Assembly (NCBI GenBank): GCA_015478945.1
Contig: JABUQX010126210.1
Location: 25,001 to 51,310 of the forward strand
Source of the DNA: Trachelipus rathkii
Taxonomy: Eukaryota; Arthropoda; Malacostraca; Isopoda; Trachelipodidae
Direction: 5' to 3'
DNA length: 26,310 nt
In this document: piece by piece, positions 11,490 to 21,784 of the stretch
Position numbering within the stretch: position 1 is the stretch's first letter
How the letters are laid out: every line of letters starts with the position of its first letter
Notes under the pieces: generated by a model
What the model saw: the letters and a program-made list of their open reading frames with translations, nothing else
Databases searched by the model: none
Told to the model about the DNA's origin: nothing
Program-made: the position numbers and the translations under genes

Positions 11490-12523
11490 TGTTACCAGTG
11501 ATTATAATAGGAGGCTATGGCAGGGTGCTTGTTACGGACTTCAGAATGGTATCAAAAGTAAATATGACGATAGTTGGAAGCGTCACTGTGTTGTTAGAAT
11601 AAATGTAGTGAAGAGTGATTGGTTTAATATTCACTAGCGGAGTGAGGAAGGATGTGTTATGTCTCCTTGGTTATTCCAATTTGTATATGGATGTAATGAA
11701 AGGATTAGAGGTGGCTGGTAGCAGTAGTAGGTGATGAAATGGAGGATGAAAGGAAGTTAAAGGTTGGCCCTATCTAATATGGCGGATGAATTTGTATTGT
11801 GTGGGAATCTGAGAGAATTTGAAGATTGTTAGAGTTTGGGCCAGGGTGTGTCGGAAAGGAGGATTAAAGTAAACGATAGCAAAAAGTGTAAGGTTATTCA
11901 TTTAGGTAGTCCTCGATTGGGAATCTCATGTTAGATAGTGAACAATAGACAGGTTGTTGAGTTTTAAAGATTTAGCCGGATATATGTCATGATAACGGGA
12001 ACGGATTGATGCGAAGTTAGTGAGCTGAAATAGCCAGTGAATGGTAGAACGGTGGCTGGTGCTATAAATCCTTTGCGTGAATGTAAATGGGCAAAAGTCT
12101 TAGTGAGTGCTAGGGTTTTACGATGAGGGCATGTCGTCTATCTTGTTAATGAATAGTAGTGAAACTATGGAGAACTAAGACGGTATAGATCTAAACAGTA
12201 CCACGTTTTAGGAGGACCACATTTATGGAGTTTCAGGCGTGAGAAGACTGATAAAATGAGATGAATGAACGCATTAGGAAGTTTTGTGGTGTGAAGAAAG
12301 GAGTAATGAGGAGAATAAATGAAATTACATTGACATGGTTTGGTTGGTAAAGGATGGATGATAGCTCGTTTGTTAAGCTGACTGTGTTAATCGTGAGTGT
12401 GCGCTGGGAAGCGACTTGGAGCTGGAGACGAAGGTAAAAGTGGAGGCGGATCAGAAAACAATGCCGGGAGGAGAGGAATGTGAGTTTGGGCAGAGAACGA
12501 GAAGAAAGGTGCACTAAATAGCA
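11490..12523 (+). pseudogene. Non-LTR retrotransposon reverse-transcriptase pseudogene
   Basis: This decayed LINE fragment would encode the palm-to-C-terminal part of a reverse transcriptase used for target-primed retrotransposition. Visible blocks are an N-G-I-K-S-K-Y segment (about 11547-11570), S-D-W-F-N before a GV-type turn, G-C-V-M-S-P-W-L-F-Q-F at 11650-11682 (family: QGCVMSPWLF), a Y-M-D piece, M-A-D-E-F-V-L at 11779-11799 where the catalytic Y/FADD is expected, and I-K-V-N near 11867. A late E-C-A-G-S-like segment near 12390 is followed by a basic tail stopping near 12520. The second catalytic Asp reads as Glu, and several stops and frameshifts interrupt the frame, so it is inactive as written. 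The 5' part, including fingers, motif A and endonuclease, is absent, and the copy begins just after the palindromic element. It resembles a jockey-like LINE type common in crustaceans. Confidence 0.8.
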
Positions 12524-12800
12524 GTGAATAGCGTTTTATGGTTGGATACCTCTATGTTCAACTTATTAATTGTGTATTAACAAAATATGTTAAACAGATA
12601 AAATTTTGTCGCAGTACAGTGAAGTCTAGTTTGTATTTTCTTGACTTGCGACGAGTCTCACTTAAAGGCATAAAAGGACGGTAAGGCTGTGTTTTCTTTT
12701 CTACTTGCTTTCATGTTCTTCTTCTATTTTTCTGTGTTCCATTGCCGTATCAAGTAATCACATATTTACGCATGCTCACTTCCTGTACATTAACCCTATA
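12524..12800. other. Unique sequence 3' of the LINE fragment
   Basis: No reading frame is recognisable. It may be the 3' untranslated tail of the LINE fragment or ordinary flanking DNA. There is no poly(A) or clear target duplication. Confidence 0.4.
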
Positions 12801-13389
12801 TAAGAATATTATACTAGTATATATATATTATTATGCATAATATATATATATATTATATATATATATTATATATTATATATAGTATATATATACTATATAT
12901 CATAATATATTATTAATATAACTATATATATATATAAATATATTAATAATATAATATCTATACGTAATATATATATTATAGTAAATATATTTTAATATAT
13001 AAATAATCTAGTATATATTATTATATATATATATATATATAGGTACTATATATATTATATCTTATATTAATATAAATATATATAGGCGTAGCCAAACCAA
13101 CCATTAGGGGAGTCATATATAATATATCATATAATATATGAGTATAAATATAAATATATATAATATATATATATATATAATATATATATATATATTATTA
13201 TATACTAATATACTATTTAAGATTACAGTACCTACATATATATATTAATTATATTATCATTACTATATATATATAAATACTATAATAATATATATATATA
13301 TACTATATTATATATATATATATATAGTATATCATTATATTATAATATTCATATATAAATATATAATTATATTATATATATATCATATA
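12801..13389. repeat. (TA)n array with small islands
   Basis: Imperfect TA repeat. Two small islands occur, at 13084-13114 (beginning ggcgtagcca, a word common at MITE ends in my experience) and 13216-13235. No gene. Confidence 0.9.
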
Positions 13390-13398
13390 ATTATATAT

Positions 13399-13560
13399 CA
13401 GAGCTGGGCCGCCTATTAATTTTTTGATGCGCCTGCAGCCTGATGGCCATATGCCACCGGACCATAGTGCCGCCCTCACGCCTATGCCGTATATTTTTGT
13501 AACATCAGCGCCTATGCAACTTTGCGCTTTGCGCTCGCGAAGATTTTTGCCCTTGCCGGT
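13399..13560. mobile_element. Possible hAT-like element end
   Basis: Immediately after the TA array the sequence begins cagagctgggccgcc, which is similar in type to hAT terminal repeats (CAG..TGGGC). It is followed by a GC-richer stretch unlike its surroundings. I find no matching inverted partner in the next few kilobases, so the call rests on one end only. Confidence 0.25.
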
Positions 13561-13752
13561 GGCTGTCTTGACAAATTATTTGCAAAAGTAACACCCTTCG
13601 TAGTTCGATAAATAAAAAGCATGCTTTTACTAAGGAAAGAAAAACACATTTATAATTTTTGTAAAATTAAAACACCATAAACTAATATCTACAAGTCCTC
13701 TTCTTTTCTTTGGTATTTGGGCGTGTCGCGGGGGTTCCTCCACCCCTCCCCT

Positions 13753-13784
13753 ACGGGGTATGGGAAACGTCCCCCGTTCCCCGT
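13753..13784. repeat. GC-rich hairpin
   Basis: The arms acggggtatggg and cccgttccccgt pair at ten of twelve positions around a short loop. It lies in a G/C-run-rich stretch (about 13725-13800) that ends in tttagcccc, a word that recurs in the 120-bp tandem repeats near 19.2-19.35 kb. Confidence 0.55.
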
Positions 13785-13945
13785 CGGCTTTAGCCCCTAA
13801 ATTGCCGTGTATACTTTTTTACAAATAATATATTTATATACTATGTCCCAGCAACCCCCCCCAAAAAATACCAATTTTTATGTTTATTTTTTTTTTTTGC
13901 TTTTTTTATAACATTTTCCTAACCAAAATTTTACAAGGATTCCCA

Positions 13946-14096
13946 AAAATGTATTTCATTTCCCATGTCATGCTTTTGTAGTTTTCGAGATATGATTTTT
14001 TTACAGTTTTCTCGGTATTAAAGAATTTTCGCCATTAATTTCGCAGCAATGTATCCTTTTCCCCTGCGTACCTTTGTAGTTTTTGAATGATATGGA
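13946..14096. repeat. Two-copy ~100-bp direct duplication
   Basis: The words aatgtat and tttgtagttttcgagatatga at 13948-13995 recur as aatgtat and tttgtagtttttgaatgatatgg at 14048-14095, an offset of about 100 bases. The intervening sequence is only partly conserved. It looks like an old tandem duplication or two satellite monomers. Confidence 0.55.
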
Positions 14097-14522
14097 TTGT
14101 GGCTCTTCTTAGAGGTTGCCCTGCAATACCTATGATTTCTTGTTTGTACGTTTTCCGGAAACATTAGGCATACATTTGATTGTTTCTGAATAGGGTCAAC
14201 ATCAACAAACTTATTAAAAACGATTTTATACAGTTTTTGCTAATGTCGTTTAGTTATATAACATTAGCATAGTAATTTTTCTTTTATCGTATTAGACGAT
14301 ACACCAGCTAACATACCAGAAGAATTTACACTCGGTAGACGTTAAACCCATGAACCATAAAACTAAACACCTCACAGCCGAATCGAATAAAACATCCTTC
14401 ACTATGCATCTAACCCAATAAAGGGCACATGATGGGGAAGTAAAAACAAGTTCTCATTTTTTATAACATATTAATTTTCAATCGAAATTGAAGATAATTA
14501 AGATTACATAAAAACATACGCT
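14097..14522. other. Unique sequence, no convincing gene
   Basis: A 60-odd-codon open stretch occurs on the minus strand at about 14030-14250 and partly overlaps the duplicated repeat, so I do not treat it as coding. Otherwise nothing is recognisable. Confidence 0.5.
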
Positions 14523-14891
14523 TTATTTTAAACATATTAATTCATCTATACATGGGACATTGGATTCTGTATAATTTGAGTAACTATATATCTCTCCAAA
14601 AGATTCAATGCCCTTTGAAAGGATGTAAATATGAATGGCATCTGCATCACTAAACCATTTTTCTGCATATTTTTCGGCTTCAACAGCACTTCATTCTCTC
14701 GGATCCACGAGACGAAGTATACGTGTCCCATACTGATAGTTATTAGTGAATGTTACCTATATACTGATATTATAGCGGTAAAACTTAACATGTTCAGTTA
14801 AACACGTCATAGATTACCACCGTAGACGCCCTATATGTACTTAGCCTCGAGTATCATCAACATCGTTAACGAAGATGCATGTTAAGCTCAT
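14523..14891 (-). pseudogene. Possible decayed small intronless ORF, unknown product
   Basis: One minus-strand frame runs from an ATG at 14891 to a TAA at 14523. It has four in-frame stops but a long open C-terminal half of about 55 codons with a balanced, soluble-protein-like composition (Ala, Glu, Lys, Tyr, Ser). A competing 61-codon frame at 14546-14731 overlaps it, so the frame choice is uncertain. It begins 13 bases after the stop of the upstream possible ORF on the same strand. I do not recognise the product, and it may be non-coding. Confidence 0.25.
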
Positions 14892-14904
14892 TTTTTTATT
14901 TTTA

Positions 14905-15633
14905 TCAAAGCGGTAATATTTTCAGGATTTCGAACACTGTGAAACTATTATTGTACGCTAGAAAAGTCTGCCCCCATCGATTGGTCTCAATAGATGCGTA
15001 ACATCGAAGGCTTTTAACATCTGTCACAATACCGAAAGTGGCATTATTCTATTAGAAACGCGTTCTCACTGATCTCCCCAGTCAGATATATTCATATGCA
15101 GTCGACGCAGGGATAACACACGCTCATCTGTTACCCAAGCTGCTGCCGCGATGTCGATAATCTTGATGAATTCTTCAAACGAAATTGAAATAAGGGTCTG
15201 TTTATTTGAAATACGTTCAAAATACAAGCAATGTAGCGGTCTCCATTCGGTTTACGAAGTAAAGATATAAACATGACACATCATTGTGGCATATAACGAA
15301 AGTCCTTCGTTAACGATATCAACCAACAAGCGTCAGAGATACGAGAGGATGTCATTCATAGCCAGCACAGCTAAAATGTCTACTGCTGAAAAGGTATCGA
15401 GTGCGTAAGCAGTCATTCAACGGTAATGAGATGCTTTTTCAACCCAATACTAAGTAGAGTAAAACAAGGATTATTTCAGCGCACGAACGAACCATAACGT
15501 TCAAAGACCTTAGACAACATGCCTGTACAACTTGTTTAAACATGAAATCGTATCATATATTTGTATCTTCATATCTGACTTGACTGAAGCAATTCGGTTC
15601 GCATGATGTATTTGGTATTTTCCTGGACTCCAT
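14905..15633 (-). pseudogene. Possible decayed intronless ORF (~240 codons), unknown product
   Basis: From an ATG at 15633 to TGA-TAA at 14905, open segments of about 26-60 codons tile the minus strand almost end to end. They are interrupted by roughly three in-frame stops and four frame changes. The segments average well above the length expected by chance in this AT-rich DNA and have mixed, protein-like composition, including one hydrophobic stretch (about residues 45-65) and a run of four alanines. An AATAAA-like A/T tract follows the stop. I do not recognise any domain. An old intronless insertion such as an endogenous viral or transposon gene would fit, but that is conjecture. Chance tiling of short frames is the alternative. 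Confidence 0.33.
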
Positions 15634-15929
15634 GGTTATCAGATACAATATTCGAGAATTTGCTCAAACTCATCCCACTTTCGAAAACATTGTGCAAGTA
15701 ACTATGATATCTTATCAGGTTCGTTTTGAAACATTACGCAAATATTCATTGTTCTGTTTTGTTAACCAGAATTTCACACTTACAGCAGTAATAAAGAAAA
15801 CTAACATTAACACAAAATCCATAAACCTATTCATACTTTCTCAGGTATATCTCAACAAATCGATGTTAATTTTACATTTACATGGTAACGTATTTAACGA
15901 ACAAAGTTATCATAACATGACTAATTATT

Positions 15930-18200
15930 CCCTGACTAATCATGACTATACGCTAACCGTAATAAAGTTTTCACAGTCAATAAAGCTAAACATAGGCATA
16001 ACCCTTCAGCTAAAGAAATACCTGTACAACCGACAAACCTAACAAAAGCTACGCATAAATAAACTGTTAACATTTAACAAAAATCTGCCACTATAACACA
16101 GACTATATTAACCGATAACATTCATGCAAAAGTGTCGTAACCTATTCATACATTTATCAAACATCATCTCCTAACATATTAAACGTTAAATTTTTACATT
16201 ACACAGTGAATACTTAACAAAATTCTTATCACATCCTTATCTAATTATCATGACAGAACAACGAATGATATGCTAACTCGTAAAAGTTTTTTACCTTGCA
16301 CCATAATGACTTTAGCGAAAAATTATATTTCAGTGACCTTACATAATTATTGCAATAACCCCCAACCAAAGTAGATTCGATGATCGGAAAAGTATCGTTA
16401 CATCGATATTTTCATAAAAATAAGTTTCTGTTGAAATGAGAAGATCACCCACTAAATTGCAACTAGTTTACGATGGCTAAACAGCTAAAATCAACCTTTA
16501 AAGCGAACCCAACCCCATCCCTCTAAAACCCTCGCCCACCCTCTCCATGATCTTGTGATCTGTGATGCAGATCACATACTAGAGTTTATCATTTCTGATA
16601 GAACATAACATTAAAATCAAATTCTTTTATATACTTACCCTATCGACATATGCTAACGTAACATGCTTTTCACGATTAAAAAGTTAACATATAGCATATC
16701 AGAACTAAGAAATATAATTGTACAACGACAAACCTAGCAAACCTATCTCACGAGCAAATAAACTACTATGCATTAACCAAAATTGCCCATACTTATCAAC
16801 AGTTAAAGGAACCTAGCCACAGCCACTACAACATCGAATATTCACACTTTTCAATCACTATCGTCTAACACATCAAGCAGTTAATTGACATTAACATGCT
16901 TATATTTAAAAAAATTTCACTGCATTTTCCAATTTCATGATTTAATATTGGAAATATAAAGCTCTAATCGGTAACAGTTCTTACATTAAAACATAGTAAA
17001 AATTAACAAAGTTCAGTCATAACCCATACTAGAAATATCATATCTCTCGGACGAATCAATTGCAAACACCAACAGAGGTTTTTATCAAACAATAACATGA
17101 AGATCATAGACATCAAGTCTTTGCAAAACCGCCGACCATAACGATAAAAACAAGTTCTCTGAATAAAATGATCATAGATCACAAGTGTAATAGTCTATAC
17201 TGACGAAATATTCTAATTGGCTATAAATCAATAAATCTCAGTAAATCAAACCACCCGACCCTCTATGCCCTTCCCCTGTCCGCCTTCTCATGATCTAATG
17301 ATCTATCGATTCCAAGATATTTTCGTAGTATCATAATTTAGCGATTAAAACATAAACCATCATAAAATAAGTTCTGTATACACTGACAACGAACCGATAC
17401 GCTATAGTAACAAGTTTTAACATCAATAAAGCTAACATTATCAGTAACACCAAACTCTAAGCAAGATATAAAACGTGACTACAAGACAAAAAACCTAAGC
17501 ATTAACCTTAAGATTGAATTAAACCAAATCTCAAACCGCACCTTAAACCAAAGGTTCAATATCTTAGACAGCAGTAAAGTAATAATTGCATAACAGAATC
17601 CTTACCTTTCCATGCTTTCAAACGTATCTGTAACTTATCATTTGCGTCATTGTTTACCTTACATTAAGTAATATCTTAACAAAAATTTATACCATAACCT
17701 TAACCTCATTTTTCATACAGTACCGTGTGTGAGTGTGTGATGGTAACAAAAAGTTTTTTCATTTCTACTAAAAGCAATTTAACATATCAGAAGGATTTTT
17801 CAAAATATAATGTCCAACGACAAAACTAACATACCTCCTCGTATGAATAATCTGCTAACATTCAACAAAATCCCCTATTACTTATTACAAAGGTTAAGCA
17901 TGCTAACGAGGGGACATACAAAACTCAATTACCCACTCTTTCCAAGCATTCGGATAGCCAACAGCTAATGCTGTATTATCCAACAAAATCCCCTTAAACA
18001 AAGCTACCAGTCTATCCAAGAAATATACCAGATCAGTAACTAGACTGACACTTCATCCAATCAAAGTGTCAACCCCATAACGAATATAACATCATATTTG
18101 ACCTATGAATAAACCTTACCGCCGTATGCTCACTTCAAACCACATTCATGCGTCAGTTAACACAGTAACTAATCTTGCGAGAAAGTTATCAGTTTCTCTA
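15930..18200. repeat. Degenerate satellite with ~700-750-bp higher-order period
   Basis: Several words recur in order. A gctaacgtaac...ttttcac-like word lies near 15950, 16652 and 17399. A tgtacaacgacaaaccta-like word lies near 16023, 16720 and 17476. A C-rich tract lies near 16505 and 17245. An aacatttaacaaaa-like word recurs many times. Offsets of about 697-756 bases suggest a higher-order unit. The sub-words match the ~212-bp monomers at 20.26-20.9 kb. Copies are diverged and contain many indels. There is no coding content; the 136-codon plus frame at 15632-16042 overlaps the first unit. Confidence 0.6.
16555..16575. repeat. Short perfect inverted repeat
   Basis: gtgatctg and cagatcac form perfect 8-base arms around a 5-base loop, within the satellite just after a C-rich tract. 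Its role is unknown. Confidence 0.6.
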
Positions 18201-18793
18201 ACAAACCAGGTTTTAATTTTCGCATTGTAATAGTAATAATTTAACAAAAAACGTAACAGAAATTAAACATAGGGCCTAACATTTCTACACACTTACAAAA
18301 AGGATGAAAAACCCGTACAATACCATACTAGCTCATGTATCTACGATAAGACATGTAACATGTGGACCACGATGAATAAGTTCTGCATACATCCCCTCAT
18401 CCTACAGCAAACTTCAACCAATTGTCTGACTTTTCAAGCATAACATCGACAGATAAATCCAGCATTTTTCTAACAAAAGTCCTAACACAAAATGTCACAA
18501 ACTTTACAACAGATGACCAGGCATCGTTGCAACTATGAATATGATAGTTGATACTACTAGCTGTCATGCATTATAAAACTATTAAACATCATTTTTGGAA
18601 CTATGAATTAAAACGTTAGACAGCGGTGAATACAACTGTAGACATATAACAAAGGCGTATAACAATTCAACGCCTGGTTGACTATAAACAAACTGATAGC
18701 TTGTGGCAACTAATCTCCACTATTACAAACGGGCACTCACCTTTGGCATCACCTGATACACAAACTACTTTATGCATCACCCAAGGGGATGCG
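18201..18793. other. Sequence between satellite and foldback element, no gene seen
   Basis: The AT-rich sequence shares occasional words with the satellite (taatttaacaaaaaa, ctaacaaa) but has no clear periodicity. It is probably further-decayed satellite. No frame or RNA gene is recognised. Confidence 0.4.
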
Positions 18794-18977
18794 CCGCTTG
18801 AAAGGGTGTGTGAATCCACAGAATGGGATCACCCCTGAGGGGGCTGTAAGCGGTTCGGGCCTCCGCCCGAAGCGGCTGAGGCCCTACCCTCGGCGAGGTA
18901 TATGCCCGCTCTACACTCCCCTTTAGGCGCGTGATTTGACCCATTCTGTGGATTCAACACCCTTTCGTATAAAGCGG
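18794..18977. mobile_element. Foldback MITE-like element with ~45-bp terminal inverted repeats
   Basis: The left end (18794-18832) and the reverse complement of the right end (18931-18977) share ccgctt, gaaagggtgt, tgaatccacagaatggg and atcac. Weaker inverted similarity continues inward, so most of the 184-base element folds on itself. The interior is much more GC-rich than its surroundings and holds an extra hairpin, ttcgggc and gcccgaa at about 18855-18872. No coding capacity is present. It is best read as a non-autonomous inverted-repeat element of unknown superfamily. Confidence 0.75.
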
Positions 18978-19110
18978 GATAATTGGTGAGGGGATTCAGA
19001 GTTGCAATTTCATAGAAAGAGTTGGAGTACTTGGAGTGTGTGAGGAGGTTGGCTCCGCCACGGTGCTGGAGCCTCTTCGCTGACCGTCGTTAATAAACGA
19101 TTCGTTCCTC
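18978..19110. other. Spacer before the 120-bp array
   Basis: This is G-rich on the plus strand, with a possible hairpin between gaggttggctcc and ggagcctc near 19045-19075. No gene. Confidence 0.4.
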
Positions 19111-20083
19111 CGATACAACAATATGGAATGTGCTTTGATAGTAGGTTACGTAATCCGTAGATTCTCCGACTTATGACCGTGGTTTAAGAACTCCACTTTA
19201 GGGTGTCTAGAGATCCCCTAGACGGGCTCGATTTAGCCCCCATAACATTAAATATTGACGTAGATAGAATAGCTGAAAGCATTGGTATACACCTATGCAT
19301 ATAAGCTATCATGCTTGAGCCAATGTTAAATTGTTAGTTGAGCACCCCAATGGGGGATTTAGCCCCTCAAAACTTGAATCACTGATCTGTAGAAGGTTAA
19401 ATTGTATAACACGCTAATACCATATAAGGTATCTGTGCTGAAAGGCCATGTTTACAATTGTGAGTGAGCAACCCAGGGGGATTGCTGTCCCCGCTCAAAC
19501 ATGAATTGACGTCGTAGAAAGCTGAACTCGGTATACAATCTTCATATTAGCTATCTTCATTGTAGATGAGGTACATATCCGTGCATCCCCCAAGGGGGCA
19601 TCGCTTGCCCCGTCTCAAAACATGATATTGACGTAGAAGCGCTGAAACTTAGATAACACTGCTTCATCATAACGGTATCCATGCTGTAAGACGAGATGAA
19701 ATGACCGATGCATGCACCATGGCGGGCATTCGTGGACCCCAACACACTAGGGAATATTCGACTAGAATGATGAAATCGGTAGTATTACTTATTGCATAAA
19801 GGTACCCCACATGAGGTCATATTAGCGTTTAAAATAACGTAGCAACACCCCAGAGTGGGTGGTGACCACTCAATCATTAGGAAATGAATAGAATCGATGA
19901 AACTCGGTATAACAATCCTTTAATAAGTACTCACATCATTTGTATAAATCAATAAAACACAACACTATTCTAATTTATTTTTGTACTTCTGACATTGAAA
20001 GATGAAACTCGGTAACAAATCTTCATAAACGGTACTCACATCATTGTATAACATAACACAAAAACTTTTCATTTATTTTTTGT
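19111..20083. repeat. Tandem array of ~120-128-bp monomers with conserved C-run/G-run hairpin
   Basis: At least six clear and up to eight monomers lie end to end, with boundaries near 19258, 19374, 19503, 19623, 19748, 19876 and 19993. Each has a tgacgtaga / gctgaaactcggtataaca block followed, ~70 bases later, by a GC-rich box of the form CCCC-AA-GGGGG and then a GCCCC..CTCAAAACAT word. The GC box is a small palindrome. It decays along the array, is lost in the last two monomers, and is best preserved near 19344 and 19590. No protein is encoded consistently, because the 62-codon minus frame at 19557-19745 is not preserved between monomers. This is a satellite or minisatellite of unknown role. 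Confidence 0.75.
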
Positions 20084-20189
20084 TTTATATGCTTTAAACA
20101 GTTATGTATTTTACTAAAATTTACTCGCTTTCATACTTTATATACAGAAATTATTCATGTGGTTATTTAATACCCTAAACCGTAGTTGT

Positions 20190-20245
20190 TTACCAGTAAA
20201 ATCAAACCACCCACCCCTTACCCCTCCTCCCTACCCCACCCCTGG
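20190..20245. repeat. C-rich tract shared with the satellite
   Basis: An aatcaaaccaccc word leads into runs of C. The same arrangement occurs near 16490-16545 and 17240-17285 inside the satellite, which links the two regions. The complementary strand has several G runs. Confidence 0.6.
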
Positions 20246-20254
20246 ATATTTTTA

Positions 20255-20905
20255 CTCTAACATAGAATATTAACAAAATTCTATCCACGAACGTGCTCTA
20301 ATTATCATACTGCAAGTTCAATGAATATAAGCTAACGTAACAGAAGTTTCACATCAATAATGCTAACTTATCATCATTGCGAACTAAAGCAGACTATAAT
20401 GTACAATACAAATCTAACACAGCCGTACTCAAACTTTTTCAACATATCATGGATAATTTTCACATTAACATATGTAATATTTAACAAAATTTGTATTATA
20501 ACTGTTGTCTACATTTATCATACTGATCAATTTGAATATATGCTAACGTAACAAAGTTTTCACATTAATAATGCTAGCGAGCCATAATCAGAACTAAGAG
20601 TATAATTAATGTACAACGACAAAAAATAACATACCTTATGTCAGTTTTTTTCAATACATATTCTCTTTATTTCATTGTTAATTTTACTTTAACATTGTAA
20701 CATTTAACAAAAGTTATCACAACATTGTGTAATCATCATACTGGTCAATGAATATATACTTACGTAATAAAGTTTTTACCTCAATAAAGCAAACATGGCA
20801 TCAAATGAACTACTAATTTAATGTACAATGACAAAACCTACAACATACCTCGTTAGCGTCGAATAAAACTGCTAAATAGACAAAGTTCCATACTATAAAC
20901 AACAG
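20255..20905. repeat. Three tandem ~212-bp satellite monomers
   Basis: Three monomers start near 20255, 20462 and 20686. In each, the order is aacatttaacaaaa, tatcatactg, tcaatgaatata, gctaacgtaacaaagttttcac, caataaagc, gaact, aatgtacaacgacaaaa and aacatacct. The offset is about 210-215 bases. The same words in the same order appear, more diverged, at 15.9-18.2 kb. Small open frames here, such as 20360-20551, are by-products of the repeat. Confidence 0.75.
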
Positions 20906-21072
20906 AAAGTGAAGCTAACAATGCATGACAGAACGAACAGACGCGAAACGGATGTAGTAAATACTTCATTTAATAAATCGAGTACTGCACTCGATGTTTA
21001 CTTTCTATTTTCATTTATTTTTCAAGTTTTGTTTTAATTTCATTTCGTTAAAACTATTTTTTAAGGGAGGTT

Positions 21073-21093
21073 GGGTCCCCCTTGGGGGGACCC
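21073..21093. repeat. Perfect GC-rich hairpin
   Basis: gggtcccc and ggggaccc pair around a ctt-g loop, followed by another run of G. The hairpin sits in AT-rich DNA and is of the same C-run/G-run type as in the 120-bp monomers. Confidence 0.7.
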
Positions 21094-21195
21094 AGGGGGA
21101 CGTAACTTCGTTATACAGAACCGAGTTACCTCATCATCTAACCCCCCTCCAAATTTTAGCACGATACGATAACTCTAACCCATGTAGATATATAT

Positions 21196-21242
21196 CGGAG
21201 CCATAGGCTGAGCCGGAGCCGGAGCCGGACCGGAGCCGGAGC
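21196..21242. repeat. GGAGCC minisatellite
   Basis: About six imperfect copies of the hexamer ggagcc, followed by a short (CA)n and then a TA array. Related words reappear at 21655-21720 on the other side of that array. Confidence 0.85.
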
Positions 21243-21249
21243 AATTATT

Positions 21250-21615
21250 TTCACACACACCATATATATATACATATACCTATATATATATTATAACTAA
21301 TATTATATATATATTGCTATAATTATTCATATTAATCAGATATATATATATATATATACTAATATATATAATATGTATATATATTACATAATATATATAC
21401 TATATAAATATATATATATATAACTGATATATATATATATATAATATATAGTATATAGTAATAATTATAGTAACTGATATATATATATATATATAATATA
21501 TAGTTATATATAATATTATAATATATATATATTTAGTATTATATAGTTAAATACTACTATATATTATATATATATATATACTTATAACTGACTATCTACT
21601 ACGATATAATATATA
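21250..21615. repeat. (TA)n array
   Basis: Imperfect TA repeat lying between two stretches of GGAGCC-type repeat. It contains a short internal direct repeat: the word taactgatatatatatat occurs near 21421 and again near 21471. Confidence 0.9.
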
Positions 21616-21780
21616 GGAGAGTCTGAGTCGTGTCGGAATCGAATCGAAACAGGCCTTGCGCTCCGGAAGTGGACCGGAGCCGAATCTGCATGCGGATGCC
21701 GGAGCCGGACGTCGGAGTGCCGTGAAACAAAAACGGTTCCGTGTAGAATCGTTTTTTCGACCAGAATCGATCCCTTCGCG
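21616..21780. repeat. Degenerate GGAGCC/GGAATC-type repeat
   Basis: Words such as tcggaatcgaatcg, gaccggagccg and gccggagccggacgtcgg are scattered through this GC-richer stretch. It appears to be the other half of the minisatellite at 21196-21242, with the TA array between. No gene. Confidence 0.6.
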
Positions 21781-21784
21781 GAAA

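Noticed and set aside
12233..12514. Minus-strand frame of 93 codons
   Set aside because: It is antisense to the LINE reverse-transcriptase fragment on the plus strand.
14905..15633. A mitochondrial insert, suggested by in-frame TGA codons
   Set aside because: TAA stops and frameshifts occur as well, and no mitochondrial protein or gene order is recognisable.
15632..16042. Longest plus-strand frame in the middle of the window, 136 codons
   Set aside because: Its second half runs into the satellite words that recur elsewhere out of frame. Its composition (Asn, Ile, Leu, Thr) follows base content, and no domain is seen.
19111..20083. CRISPR-like array
   Set aside because: The whole monomer is repeated with gradual divergence. 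There are no unique spacers of constant size between identical short repeats, and the context is eukaryotic.
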